Shown: positions 1-6,657, numbered from the stretch's first letter. The stretch: DNA of 6,824 nt from JAGOBX01 sp017999075 [NCBI: Candidatus Babelota bacterium] (GCA_017999075.1 JAGOBX010000195.1:1-6824), one strand, 5' to 3'. The notes: generated by a model not told the origin, from the letters alone. Numbers and translations are program-made.

Positions 1-6
1 CGCCAT
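1..6 (-). CDS. rpsS: Start of the next gene, probably 30S ribosomal protein S19 (partial, two codons)
   Basis: Only ATG-GCG (Met-Ala) lies inside the window. A strong Shine-Dalgarno sequence, GAGGAGG, sits at 16-22, nine bases before this ATG. A second ATG at 11-13 is in another frame and lies only two bases from the Shine-Dalgarno sequence, so I prefer the ATG at 4-6. S19 is expected because rpsS follows rplB in nearly all S10 operons, and many S19 proteins begin Met-Ala or Met-Pro. The identity rests on position rather than on protein sequence. Confidence 0.55.
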
Positions 7-46
7 CTATCATATCCTCCTCAAAAATAAACCGCAAAAATATTTT

Positions 47-86
47 CTTATAAAAATTTCTTATTAAAAAATAATATTTTTATAAG
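47..86 (-). other. AT-only inverted repeat in the rplB-rpsS spacer
   Basis: The 88-nt spacer (7-94) is unusually long for this tightly packed part of the operon. It holds a perfect 11-bp inverted repeat, CTTATAAAAAT at 47-57 and its complement at 76-86. An inner 5-bp pairing (61-65 with 70-74) could extend the hairpin. There is a single G-C pair in the outer stem and no clean T-run after it, so it is a poor terminator. It could be an RNA processing or stability element, or simply a product of AT-rich composition. Confidence 0.3.
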
Positions 87-94
87 TTTCCTAA

Positions 95-922
95 TTATTT
101 CTTTTTCTTGCTTATTATAAATTTATTTGTACTTTTCTTTTTATCTCTAGTTTTATATCCTTTAGTTGGCTTACCCCATGGCGTACACGGGTTTCTTCCT
201 CCTGAAGTTTTTCCTTCTCCTCCGCCTAGAGGATGATCTATAGGATTCATAGCCACTCCGCGAACATTTGATCTTATTCCAAGCCATCTTGTTCTACCTG
301 CTTTACCTACACTTATATTTATTGATTCAGTATTTCCAACCTGACCTATTGTGGCTCTGCATGTTAACAAAACTTTCCTCAATTCTCCAGAAGGTAAACT
401 CACATAAGCATATTTGCCTTCCTTCCCTGTTATCTGAGAAGCAGTTCCTGCTCCACGACAAATTTTTGCGCCGCGGCCCGGTTCTAATTCTATATTATGA
501 ATTTGAGTTCCTGTAGGTATCTTTGACAGAGGTAAACAGTTTCCTACTTTTATCTCAGCATTATCTCCAGACATGATTTTCATACCTACCATAAGTTTGT
601 CTGGCGCTATTATATATCTTTTTTCTCCATCTGCATATATAGCCAGCGCTATACGTGAATTACGGTTCGGATCGTATTCTATAGAAGATATAGTCGCCTG
701 AATATTGTCTTTATCCCGTTTAAAATCTATTATCCTGTATCTTCTCTTATGACCGCCGCCTCTATGCCATGATGTTACTCTCCCCATATTATTGCGACCG
801 CCGCTTTTTTTCAACGACATTGTTAAAGATTTTTCAGGCTTTGATTTTGTTAATTCACTAAAATCAGATACAGACATTCCCCTGCGTCCGGGAGTTGTTG
901 GTTTTAATTGTTTGATACCCAT
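95..922 (-). CDS. rplB: 50S ribosomal protein L2
   Basis: L2 binds 23S rRNA near the peptidyl transferase centre, helps join the subunits and is one of the most conserved large-subunit proteins. The 275-residue length matches the family (about 273-277). Visible hallmarks are the [12 protein letters not shown] segment near residue 52, the central RNA-binding domain, and the C-terminal [13 protein letters not shown] loop at 225-237. Asp229 and His230, equivalent to the functionally important Asp228 and His229 of E. coli, are kept. The second His of the usual DHPHGGG is Leu, a change I recall in other bacteria. A Lys-rich tail ends the protein. The start ATG lies three bases after the rplW stop, and its Shine-Dalgarno GAAGGG (932-937) lies inside the last rplW codons, which suggests translational coupling. 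Confidence 0.98.
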   Translation of the reverse strand: MGIKQLKPTTPGRRGMSVSDFSELTKSKPEKSLTMSLKKSGGRNNMGRVTSWHRGGGHKRRYRIIDFKRDKDNIQATISSIEYDPNRNSRIALAIYADGEKRYIIAPDKLMVGMKIMSGDNAEIKVGNCLPLSKIPTGTQIHNIELEPGRGAKICRGAGTASQITGKEGKYAYVSLPSGELRKVLLTCRATIGQVGNTESINISVGKAGRTRWLGIRSNVRGVAMNPIDHPLGGGEGKTSGGRNPCTPWGKPTKGYKTRDKKKSTNKFIISKKKK

Positions 923-925
923 AAA

Positions 926-1216
926 CTATTTCCCTTCAAAAAATTTAATTTTATTATCAGCTTTAACGCGAACTATTGCTTTCTTAACAGATGATGTCAT
1001 TCCAGGCTGCTGACGTACTCTTTTCTTTTTACCGATTTGATTAATTATATTAACGCTTTCAACTTTTACGTTAAACAGCTTTTCTACCGCTTTTTTAACT
1101 TCCTGTTTTGTCGTATCAACTGCTACTTCAAATCCGTATTGATTTGTTGTCTCACGCGCTATAGTTGATTTTTCAGATATTATAGGTTTTAAGATAATGT
1201 TATGCTCTTTACTCAT
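926..1216 (-). CDS. rplW: 50S ribosomal protein L23
   Basis: L23 sits beside the polypeptide exit tunnel on the 50S subunit and is the docking site for trigger factor and the signal recognition particle. The 96-residue length is normal. The N-terminal ILKPIISEKS segment is the family signature (usually PxxTEKS or PVISEKS). The segment NVKVESVNI near residues 49-57 and the following basic GKKKRVR loop are also typical. The loop lines the tunnel and contacts rRNA. The start ATG overlaps the rplD stop in an ATGA arrangement (1213-1216), and a strong GGAGGA Shine-Dalgarno sequence at 1226-1231 lies nine bases upstream. Overlap and coupling imply equal synthesis with L4. Confidence 0.97.
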   Translation of the reverse strand: MSKEHNIILKPIISEKSTIARETTNQYGFEVAVDTTKQEVKKAVEKLFNVKVESVNIINQIGKKKRVRQQPGMTSSVKKAIVRVKADNKIKFFEGK

Positions 1217-1836
1217 TTCAGCAAATCCTCCAATTTATTCACAGCCGATTTTATTAAAACAAGATATTTATTTTTTAAAACTTGATATGTATTGATATCT
1301 TTGTATATTATACCTGTTGCTCCGGGTATATTTCTGATAGATTTAACTATATTCTCATTTTTTTCAGGCATAATCACTAAAACTGTATCAAAAATTTTAA
1401 GATTATCTAATATTTGATTCATTTTTTTTGTGGATGGTTTTTCAAAATTAAAATCTTCAAGAGCGATTATGTTGGTTTCTTTATTTTTTGTACTTAACGC
1501 GCTTTTCAATGCTGCCTGTCTCTTGCTTTGAGGAATTCTAACGTCATAATCAGCAGGTTTTAAGGCAAATGTATGTCCGCCGCCAACCCATACAGGACTT
1601 TTCTGGTTTCCTGAACGCGCTCTACCGGTTCCCTTCTGTCTCCAAGGTTTTTTACCTGTGCCATTGACTTCAGCTCTACTTTTAGTAGCTTTTGTTCCTT
1701 GACGCTGATTGTTCAAATAAGCAGTTACAACTTCATGCATCAGTTCCGGCTTAACTTCAACATTGAAGATTTTATCATTTAGTTCTATTGTTTCTTTAGG
1801 CTCGCCGTTAATATTCATAACTTTTATGACAGACAT
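1213..1836 (-). CDS. rplD: 50S ribosomal protein L4
   Basis: L4 is an early-assembling 50S protein whose extended loop reaches into the exit tunnel. In E. coli it also represses the S10 operon. The 207-residue length is typical. The tunnel loop spans about residues 45-95 and includes KPWRQKGTGRARSG (63-76), the conserved basic stretch where macrolide-resistance changes occur in other species; it looks wild type. It is followed by a GGGHTF turn (85-90) and the helical SKRQAALKSALS segment. The C-terminal half is an alpha/beta fold ending in a Lys-rich tail. The start is supported by AGGAG at 1844-1848, seven bases upstream. The preceding gene is rpsJ, whereas rplC would normally lie between them. 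Confidence 0.97.
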   Translation of the reverse strand: MSVIKVMNINGEPKETIELNDKIFNVEVKPELMHEVVTAYLNNQRQGTKATKSRAEVNGTGKKPWRQKGTGRARSGNQKSPVWVGGGHTFALKPADYDVRIPQSKRQAALKSALSTKNKETNIIALEDFNFEKPSTKKMNQILDNLKIFDTVLVIMPEKNENIVKSIRNIPGATGIIYKDINTYQVLKNKYLVLIKSAVNKLEDLLK

Positions 1837-1866
1837 TTTTTATCTCCTACAATTTAAACATCAAAG

Positions 1867-1906
1867 CTTCATTTTATTTCTTCTTTAAAAATAAAAACAT
1901 TTGAAG
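1867..1906 (-). other. Imperfect hairpin in the rpsJ-rplD spacer, at the place where rplC is expected
   Basis: The 89-nt spacer 1837-1925 has no coding potential beyond a few codons. It can fold with an outer pairing CTTCA (1867-1871) with 1902-1906 and an inner 8-bp pairing TTTTATTT (1872-1879) with 1889-1896, with five unpaired bases on one side. The stem is AT-rich and lacks a following T-run, so it is not a convincing terminator. It may have been left behind after loss of rplC, or may be a processing site between the two cistrons. Confidence 0.3.
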
Positions 1907-1925
1907 AAAATTTATTTACAAAATA

Positions 1926-2234
1926 TTACAATTTTACTTCTATATCTACGCCGGCTGGCAAATTAAGTTTACTTAATTTTGATATAGTATCCTTACTTGG
2001 ATTCATTATATCAAGAAAACGTTTATGTGTACGGATTTCAAACTGCTCTCTTGATTTTTTATCAACATGCGGAGATCTTAACACTGTAAATTTACTTATT
2101 TTTGTCGGTAACGGTATCGGCCCAATTACATTTGCGCCTGTACGTTTAGCAGTATTGATGATCTCTTTTGTAGATTTATCCAGCAGTTTATGATCAAATG
2201 CTTTCAACTTAATTCTAATTTTATCTTTTGCCAT
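1926..2234 (-). CDS. rpsJ: 30S ribosomal protein S10
   Basis: S10 is a 30S head protein and, as NusE, pairs with NusB in transcription antitermination and with NusG in coupling transcription to translation. The 102-residue length is normal. Family signatures are [14 protein letters not shown] at the start, the GPIPLPTK turn near 38-45, the long loop [16 protein letters not shown] (51-66), whose tip reaches into the 30S head, and RTHKRFLDI (68-76). The start is supported by AGGGAG at 2245-2250, ten bases upstream. It follows tuf across a spacer containing a terminator-like hairpin, and is followed by rplD rather than rplC. If it is the first gene of an S10 unit, its expression depends on readthrough or on the weak promoter candidate at 2294-2323. 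Confidence 0.98.
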   Translation of the reverse strand: MAKDKIRIKLKAFDHKLLDKSTKEIINTAKRTGANVIGPIPLPTKISKFTVLRSPHVDKKSREQFEIRTHKRFLDIMNPSKDTISKLSKLNLPAGVDIEVKL

Positions 2235-2251
2235 AAATTTTTTTCTCCCTG

Positions 2252-2292
2252 AAAAATTGCGGAAATAATCTTTTTCAGATTTACTTCCGCAA
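2252..2292 (-). terminator. Terminator-like hairpin (possible attenuator) between tuf and rpsJ
   Basis: A perfect 8-bp stem TTGCGGAA (2257-2264) pairs with 2285-2292. A second 5-bp stem inside it pairs 2267-2271 with 2277-2281 around a 5-nt loop. On the minus strand the outer stem is followed at once by five T residues (2256-2252). The outer stem is GC-rich compared with the surrounding sequence. This fits a Rho-independent terminator at the end of the str genes. Only 17 bases separate it from the rpsJ start, with the rpsJ Shine-Dalgarno sequence in between, so termination is probably partial or regulated. Confidence 0.65.
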
Positions 2293-2293
2293 C

Positions 2294-2323
2294 ATTATAT
2301 TAGCTATTATTCAATAATCTCAG
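2294..2323 (-). promoter_or_regulatory. Weak candidate promoter for rpsJ, overlapping the terminator
   Basis: A perfect TATAAT lies at 2294-2299, with a 4/6 match to the -35 box (CTGAGA, 2318-2323) at 18-bp spacing, inside the end of tuf. Transcription would begin near 2287-2288, within the first arm of the terminator stem, so RNAs from this promoter would lack a complete stem. A chance TATAAT is likely in AT-rich DNA, so the call is tentative. Confidence 0.3.
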
Positions 2324-3521
2324 TTATTACTCCTGCTCCAACTGTTTTTCCGCCTTCACGTATTGCAAATCTCATTTCTTTTTCCATTGCTACAGATGAT
2401 ATCAGAGATACTGTCAATGCAGTATTATCTCCAGGCATAACCATTTCAGCGCCTTCCGGTAATTCAACTATACCTGTAACATCAGTGGTTCTGAAATAAA
2501 ATTGAGGTCTGTAATTTTTAAAGAATGGAGTGTGTCTTCCGCCTTCTTCTTTGCTCAATATATATACTGTACATTTAAACTTTTTATGCGGAGTTATTGA
2601 TTTCGGAGCAGCCAGTACCATACCTCTTTCAACAGAAGTTTTATCTATACCTCTCAGCAGTGCTCCAACATTATCTCCTGCTTGAGCAAATTCTAACTCT
2701 TTACGGAACATTTCTAAACCTGTAGCAACAGTTTCTCTTGTTTCTGCAAATCCTACTATTTCAATTTTATCTCCAACTTTTATTTTACCGCGTTCAACTC
2801 TTCCAGTTACAACTGTACCGCGACCGCTTATTGTAAAAACATCTTCAACTGAGAGTAAGAAAGGTTTATCAACTTCACGCATAGGATCCGGAATATAAGA
2901 ATCAAGCGCTTCTATTAATTTTATTATTGAACCTTCGCCGGCTTCTGATTTGTCGCCCATAAGAGCTTTAAAAGCCGAACCCCTTACTACCGGAACTTTA
3001 TCTCCAGGAAATTCATATTTTGTCAATGTTTCTCTAACTTCTTCTTCTACGAGATCTATTAATTCAGGATCTTCAACAACATCTATTTTATTTAAATATA
3101 CAACTAAATAAGGAACTCCGACTTGTCTTGCAAGAAGGATATGTTCTTTTGTCTGCTGCATTACTGAGTCGTCTGCCGCAACTACTATAATGGCTCCGTC
3201 CATTTGAGCAGCGCCTGTTATCATGTTCTTTATATAATCTGCATGACCAGGACAATCTATATGTGCATAATGTCTCTTTTCCGAAGAATACTCAACGTGC
3301 GAAGTCGCTATTGTTACAATCTTCTTAGCAGCATCTTTAGTATCCATTTTTCTTGATCCGGACGCGATACTTACATCTGCGTAAGATTTATATTCAGCCA
3401 ATCCTTTTTCTGCCAATACTTTCGTTATTGCAGCTGTTAAAGTTGATTTCCCATGGCTAATATGTCCTATTGTTCCGACATTCACATGCGTTTTTGTTCT
3501 CGAAAATTTTTCTTTTGCCAT
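2307..3521 (-). CDS. tuf: Translation elongation factor Tu with an unusual G domain
   Basis: EF-Tu is the GTPase that carries aminoacyl-tRNA to the ribosomal A site. At 404 residues it is about ten longer than E. coli EF-Tu. The G domain spans roughly 1-210, with P-loop GHISHGKST (19-27), DCPGHADY (89-96, catalytic His93 kept), NKID (144-147) and SAF (182-184). Domains 2 and 3 are highly conserved ([52 protein letters not shown]). Three places are odd. The P-loop has Ser22 for the usual Asp and Ser26 for Thr. Switch I (about 48-71) carries eight extra residues and lacks the usual APEERERGITI form, keeping only the Thr before IAT. The DGPMPQT loop reads DSVMQQT (118-124). The frame is intact and conserved around these changes, so it looks functional. 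A Shine-Dalgarno AGGAG lies at 3533-3537. It follows fusA and probably also has its own promoter at 3601-3628. Confidence 0.95.
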   Translation of the reverse strand: MAKEKFSRTKTHVNVGTIGHISHGKSTLTAAITKVLAEKGLAEYKSYADVSIASGSRKMDTKDAAKKIVTIATSHVEYSSEKRHYAHIDCPGHADYIKNMITGAAQMDGAIIVVAADDSVMQQTKEHILLARQVGVPYLVVYLNKIDVVEDPELIDLVEEEVRETLTKYEFPGDKVPVVRGSAFKALMGDKSEAGEGSIIKLIEALDSYIPDPMREVDKPFLLSVEDVFTISGRGTVVTGRVERGKIKVGDKIEIVGFAETRETVATGLEMFRKELEFAQAGDNVGALLRGIDKTSVERGMVLAAPKSITPHKKFKCTVYILSKEEGGRHTPFFKNYRPQFYFRTTDVTGIVELPEGAEMVMPGDNTALTVSLISSVAMEKEMRFAIREGGKTVGAGVITEIIE

Positions 3522-3573
3522 TTTAAAACACTCTCCTTTTTTTCTTTATTAACAAATCATTTTCTATATTTTT

Positions 3574-3598
3574 TCCTGCTTTTAAACTCAAAAGCGGA
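3574..3598 (-). other. Hairpin in the fusA-tuf spacer, at the predicted 5' end of the tuf mRNA
   Basis: GCTTTT (3590-3595 on the minus strand) pairs perfectly with AAAAGC (3578-3583) around a 6-nt loop, and three more pairs (3574-3576 with 3596-3598) add on across a single bulged base. On the minus strand it is followed by an A-run, so it is not a terminator for fusA. If transcription starts near 3595, as the adjacent promoter predicts, the 6-bp stem would form the extreme 5' end of the tuf transcript. Such 5' stems are known to slow mRNA decay; that role here is inference. Confidence 0.45.
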
Positions 3599-3600
3599 TT

Positions 3601-3628
3601 ATTATATATTTTTTTTAAAAAATTTCAA
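3601..3628 (-). promoter_or_regulatory. Candidate sigma70-type promoter for tuf
   Basis: The minus strand shows TTGAAA (3623-3628, 5/6 match to the -35 box) and TATAAT (3601-3606, 6/6 match to the -10 box) separated by 16 bases. It overlaps the last codons of fusA and its stop. The predicted start is near 3594-3595, about 75 bases before the tuf ATG. A separate tuf promoter would allow EF-Tu to be made in excess over EF-G, as cells need. AT-rich DNA gives chance matches, so this is likely rather than certain. Confidence 0.5.
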
Positions 3629-5684
3629 CTATTTTTTTTGATATTTCTTCAGGCAATCTCTCATACCTGTCAAACTGCATAGAATATGATGCCCTGCCTT
3701 GCGTTATCGAACGTATATCTGTCGCATATCCGAACATTTCAGATAACGGCGTTTCAGCATCTATTGTCTTGCCATTATACTTTTCTCCAATATTCAATAC
3801 CGAGCCGCGTCTCCTGTTTATATCGGATATAATATCACCGACATATTGATCCGGAGAAACAATTTCAAGTTTCATCAGCGGTTCCAATAATACCGGATTT
3901 CCTTTATTGAACGCTTTATTAAATGCCTGAGATGCAGCCATCGAATACGCCGCTTCACTTGATTCATTCTCGACAAAACGGCTGTCTTCAAGCGTTATTT
4001 TAATATCTTCTATTTTAAAACCAGCGTATGGACCGCTGTCACTGTTATTTAATATGCAGTTCTTTATTGCGTCAATATATTGCTGAGGCAGTTTGCTTGT
4101 ATCTATTTTTGAACTAAACTCTATTCCTTTATTTGGATTCGGACCTACTGTAATTACAGCATAACCGAACTGATTTTTTCCATTTATCTGTTTACTGAAT
4201 TTTCCTTCTTCCGTAGCATTTTTTATTACTGTTTCTTTATATGTTACTGTCGGTCTTCCAACATTTACTTCTATCTTGAATTCACGTTTCAAACGATCTG
4301 TTATTATTTCAAGATGTAACTCTCCCATTCCCTGTATTATTATTTGACCGCTTTCCTGATTATATTTTGTTTTAAAAGTCGGGTCTTCTTCGCTTAATTT
4401 CTCAAGAGATTCCAACAATTTATCATGTTCCGCAACAGTTTTTGCTTCCACAGCTATTGATACAACTGTTTCAGGAAACATCATTTTCTCAAGATATAAC
4501 TCAGAGCCTTTAGCAGTTAAAGTTTCTCCTGTGAACATTTTACAGTTTACCACTATAGCTACTATTTCTCCGGCAGAACATTCCTTTATTTCTTCCCTTT
4601 TGTTTGCATGCATAAGCAGAATTTTTCCGATTCTTATTTTTTTATTTTGGTTTACATTAATAACCTGTTCTCCTACCGATACTTTTCCGGAATATATCCG
4701 AATATAAATTAATTTACCAAAAAAAGAATCGTTTACTACTTTAAATATTAATGCTGTAAAAGGTTCTTTGTCATTAATTTTTCTGCTTACAGTTAGCATT
4801 AAATTATTTATGTCATGCCCTTTTACGTCAGGTATATCTGATGGGCACGGCAAATAATTTACTATCCCATCCAATAAAAACTGAACCCCTTTATTTTTTA
4901 ATGATGAACCGCTGAATACAGGAACTATTCCATTCTGTATTGTTGCTTTTCTTATTCCTGAAACTAAAAGTTCTTCAGAAATATCAAGGCCTTCAACGTA
5001 TCTACTGAGGATTTCATCATCGTAATCAGACACCTTTTCAATCAATTGATGCCTTAAATGTTCAGTTTTTTCTATAAATTCGGATGGTATATCTTTCTCA
5101 ACAATATTTACACCTAAAGATGTATTGTCCCAATAATACGCTTTGTTTTTTATTATGTCTATTACACCTATAAAACTTTCTTCACTACCTATAGGAAAAT
5201 TTATTATAGCAGGAGTTGCATTCAATCTTTCTTCTATCATCGACAAAACACGATTAAAATCAGCTCCCAGCCTGTCCAGTTTATTTATATAAGCAATTTT
5301 GGGAATTTTATATCTGTCTGCTTGTCTCCAAACTGTTTCTGACTGAGGTTCAACTCCGCCAACCCCGCAAAAAATCATTACAACCCCGTCAAGCACTCTT
5401 AAAGAACGTTCAACTTCAGCTGTAAAATCTATATGCCCCGGCGTATCAATAATGTTTATTCGGGTATCTCTCCAATAGCACGTTGTTGCCGCTGAAGTTA
5501 TTGTAATTCCTCGCTCTTGCTCCTGCACCATCCAATCCATGGTTGCAGTTCCTTCATCAACTTCCCCGATTTTATATGTTTTGCCGGTATAATATAATAT
5601 CCTTTCTGTGGTAGTAGTTTTCCCTGCGTCTATATGGGCAATTATACCGATATTTCTCATTTGTCTAATATCAATTTTACTCAT
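3615..5684 (-). CDS. fusA: Translation elongation factor G with altered domain IV tip loops
   Basis: EF-G is the GTPase that moves tRNAs and mRNA through the ribosome and helps recycle ribosomes. At 689 residues it has full family length. Domain I shows P-loop AHIDAGKT (16-23), switch I ERGITI (57-62), DTPGH (80-84) and NKLD (134-137). Domain II covers about 290-400, domain III contains [15 protein letters not shown], domain IV about 480-605, and domain V ends with [20 protein letters not shown]. Differences from standard EF-G are VDEG in place of VHDG or VHEG (Asp43), NKLDR in place of NKMDR, and both domain IV tip loops. The usual SGGRGQYGH reads INGKNQFGY (500-508), and the usual GSYHEVDSSE reads [10 protein letters not shown] (568-577), putting Val571 where E. 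coli has His583. It may belong to a subfamily other than the common EFG I. Start: ATG with AGAGGA at 5689-5694, which an upstream sequence can mask. Confidence 0.95.
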   Translation of the reverse strand: MSKIDIRQMRNIGIIAHIDAGKTTTTERILYYTGKTYKIGEVDEGTATMDWMVQEQERGITITSAATTCYWRDTRINIIDTPGHIDFTAEVERSLRVLDGVVMIFCGVGGVEPQSETVWRQADRYKIPKIAYINKLDRLGADFNRVLSMIEERLNATPAIINFPIGSEESFIGVIDIIKNKAYYWDNTSLGVNIVEKDIPSEFIEKTEHLRHQLIEKVSDYDDEILSRYVEGLDISEELLVSGIRKATIQNGIVPVFSGSSLKNKGVQFLLDGIVNYLPCPSDIPDVKGHDINNLMLTVSRKINDKEPFTALIFKVVNDSFFGKLIYIRIYSGKVSVGEQVINVNQNKKIRIGKILLMHANKREEIKECSAGEIVAIVVNCKMFTGETLTAKGSELYLEKMMFPETVVSIAVEAKTVAEHDKLLESLEKLSEEDPTFKTKYNQESGQIIIQGMGELHLEIITDRLKREFKIEVNVGRPTVTYKETVIKNATEEGKFSKQINGKNQFGYAVITVGPNPNKGIEFSSKIDTSKLPQQYIDAIKNCILNNSDSGPYAGFKIEDIKITLEDSRFVENESSEAAYSMAASQAFNKAFNKGNPVLLEPLMKLEIVSPDQYVGDIISDINRRRGSVLNIGEKYNGKTIDAETPLSEMFGYATDIRSITQGRASYSMQFDRYERLPEEISKKIVEIF

Positions 5685-5688
5685 TTTA

Positions 5689-5749
5689 TCCTCTTATAAT
5701 CATATTTTTTATGTCCGTTAGACCATCTCAACAATATAATCCAAGAGGA
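5689..5749 (-). promoter_or_regulatory. Possible RNA structure masking the fusA ribosome binding site
   Basis: In the rpsG-fusA spacer, TCCTCTT on the minus strand (5743-5749) is perfectly complementary to AAGAGGA (5689-5695), which contains the fusA Shine-Dalgarno sequence. A second 7-bp pairing with one G-U wobble (5733-5739 with 5700-5706) stacks inside it across a small internal loop, leaving a 26-nt loop. Folding would hide the fusA start, and ribosomes finishing rpsG, whose stop is at 5767-5769, could open it. This fits translational coupling or feedback by S7, which is a known repressor in the E. coli str operon. No structural or conservation data support it here. Confidence 0.4.
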
Positions 5750-5766
5750 CTACTTTAATCCATTTT

Positions 5767-6249
5767 TTACCATTTATAATGAGCAAAAGCTTTATTTGCT
5801 TCTGCCATCTTAAATACGTCTGTTTTCTTCTTTATACATGAACCAGTATTATTATATGCGTCAATAATCTCTCCAGCTAATTTTGCAGGCATACTTTTTT
5901 CTTTACGCGCCATTGAATATTCACGCAACCATCTGAATACAAGTGCCTGTTTTCTTTCAGGTCTTATATCTGCAGGAACCTGATATGTAGCTCCTCCGAC
6001 TCTTCGTGACCTAACTTCTACTGTAGGTCTTATATTGTCGCAAGCTTTTTCAAATATCTCCAAAGCATTTTCACTCGTTTTTTCTTTTATTATATCTAAT
6101 GCCTTATACAAAACATTTTCAGCTGTACTGCGTTTACCTTGTTTTTGAAGATGATTAATAAACTTGGTTATTAATAAACTGTTATATTTTGAATCAGGCA
6201 ACACACGTTTTACTTTTGTTGCTATACCCTTTTGTTTTCTTCGCGACAT
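5767..6249 (-). CDS. rpsG: 30S ribosomal protein S7
   Basis: S7 is the primary assembly protein of the 30S head and contacts mRNA and tRNA at the E site. In E. coli it also represses the str operon. The 160-residue length fits the family (about 156, longer in some species). Signatures are the basic N-terminus, the LPDSKYNS segment (17-24), RPTVEVRSRRVGGATYQVP (74-92), which forms the beta-hairpin near the E site, the helix RWLREYSMARKEKSM and the conserved C-terminal KMAEANKAFAHYKW. The start ATG has GGAG at 6259-6262, nine bases upstream. It follows rpsL after only 33 bases, too short for an intercistronic regulatory structure like that described in E. coli. The spacer on its other side, toward fusA, has folding potential. 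Confidence 0.97.
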   Translation of the reverse strand: MSRRKQKGIATKVKRVLPDSKYNSLLITKFINHLQKQGKRSTAENVLYKALDIIKEKTSENALEIFEKACDNIRPTVEVRSRRVGGATYQVPADIRPERKQALVFRWLREYSMARKEKSMPAKLAGEIIDAYNNTGSCIKKKTDVFKMAEANKAFAHYKW

Positions 6250-6282
6250 ATTTTTTCACTCCAATTCTTTTTTTCTTCAAAC

Positions 6283-6657
6283 TTATTTTTTCGGTCTTTT
6301 TGCACCGTATTTCGATCTTGCTTTTTTCCGTTTTTCTACTCCAGTAGCATCTAACGCGCCACACACTATATGATATCTGACTCCAGGAAGATCCTTAACT
6401 CTTCCACCTCTAACAAGCACTACAGAGTGTTCCTGCAATGTGTGGCCTTCGCCAGGTATATATGCTGTAACTTCCAATCCGCTTGTCAGCCTTACACGAG
6501 CAACTTTTCTTAATGCCGAATTCGGTTTCTTAGGAGTAGTCGTGTACACTCTTAAGCAAACTCCTCTGCGTTGAGGACATTCTTTCAACGCCTTGGCTAA
6601 TTTTCTTTTTACTTTATCTTTTCTACCCTGTTTCAATAGTTGATTTATCGTTGGCAA
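6283..6657 (-). CDS. rpsL: 30S ribosomal protein S12, with a TTG start
   Basis: S12 lies at the decoding centre of the 30S subunit and controls accuracy; streptomycin-resistance mutations map to it. The 124 residues match the family. MPTINQLL at the N-terminus, [19 protein letters not shown] (39-57), [26 protein letters not shown] (68-93) and GAKRPKK at the end are hallmark segments. Lys43, Lys44 and Lys88 are present, so the classic resistance positions look wild type. Asp89, the residue methylthiolated in some bacteria, is present. The start codon is TTG (6655-6657): the conserved PTINQ follows it directly and no in-frame ATG precedes it. An ATG at 6671-6673 is out of frame. TAAGG (6662-6666) serves as a short-spaced Shine-Dalgarno sequence, with a G-run just before it. 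A promoter candidate lies upstream at 6693-6720. Confidence 0.97.
   Translation of the reverse strand: MPTINQLLKQGRKDKVKRKLAKALKECPQRRGVCLRVYTTTPKKPNSALRKVARVRLTSGLEVTAYIPGEGHTLQEHSVVLVRGGRVKDLPGVRYHIVCGALDATGVEKRKKARSKYGAKRPKK

Noticed and set aside
11-13. Alternative ATG for the gene after rplB
   Set aside because: It lies two bases from the Shine-Dalgarno sequence, too close, and is in a different frame from the better-spaced ATG at 4-6.
268-516. Plus-strand open frame of 82 codons
   Set aside because: It lies wholly inside rplB on the other strand, has a low-complexity Leu/Phe/Tyr-rich product and matches no family I know. It is a shadow of a highly conserved gene.
792-1013. Plus-strand open frame of 73 codons
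   Set aside because: It overlaps the start of rplB and the end of rplW antisense, with no sign of a separate gene.
1837-1925. Remnant of rplC in the rpsJ-rplD spacer
   Set aside because: I read all frames on the minus strand and found only very short frames with stops and nothing resembling L3, so I call the gene absent and not a pseudogene.
3453-3641. Plus-strand open frame of 62 codons with a Phe-rich product, across the fusA-tuf spacer
   Set aside because: Its Phe/Leu-rich content comes from T-runs on the plus strand, and it overlaps conserved tuf and fusA coding ends antisense.
6164-6373. Plus-strand open frame of 69 codons across the rpsG-rpsL junction
   Set aside because: It is antisense to two conserved genes, and its Phe-rich product reflects T-rich sequence.
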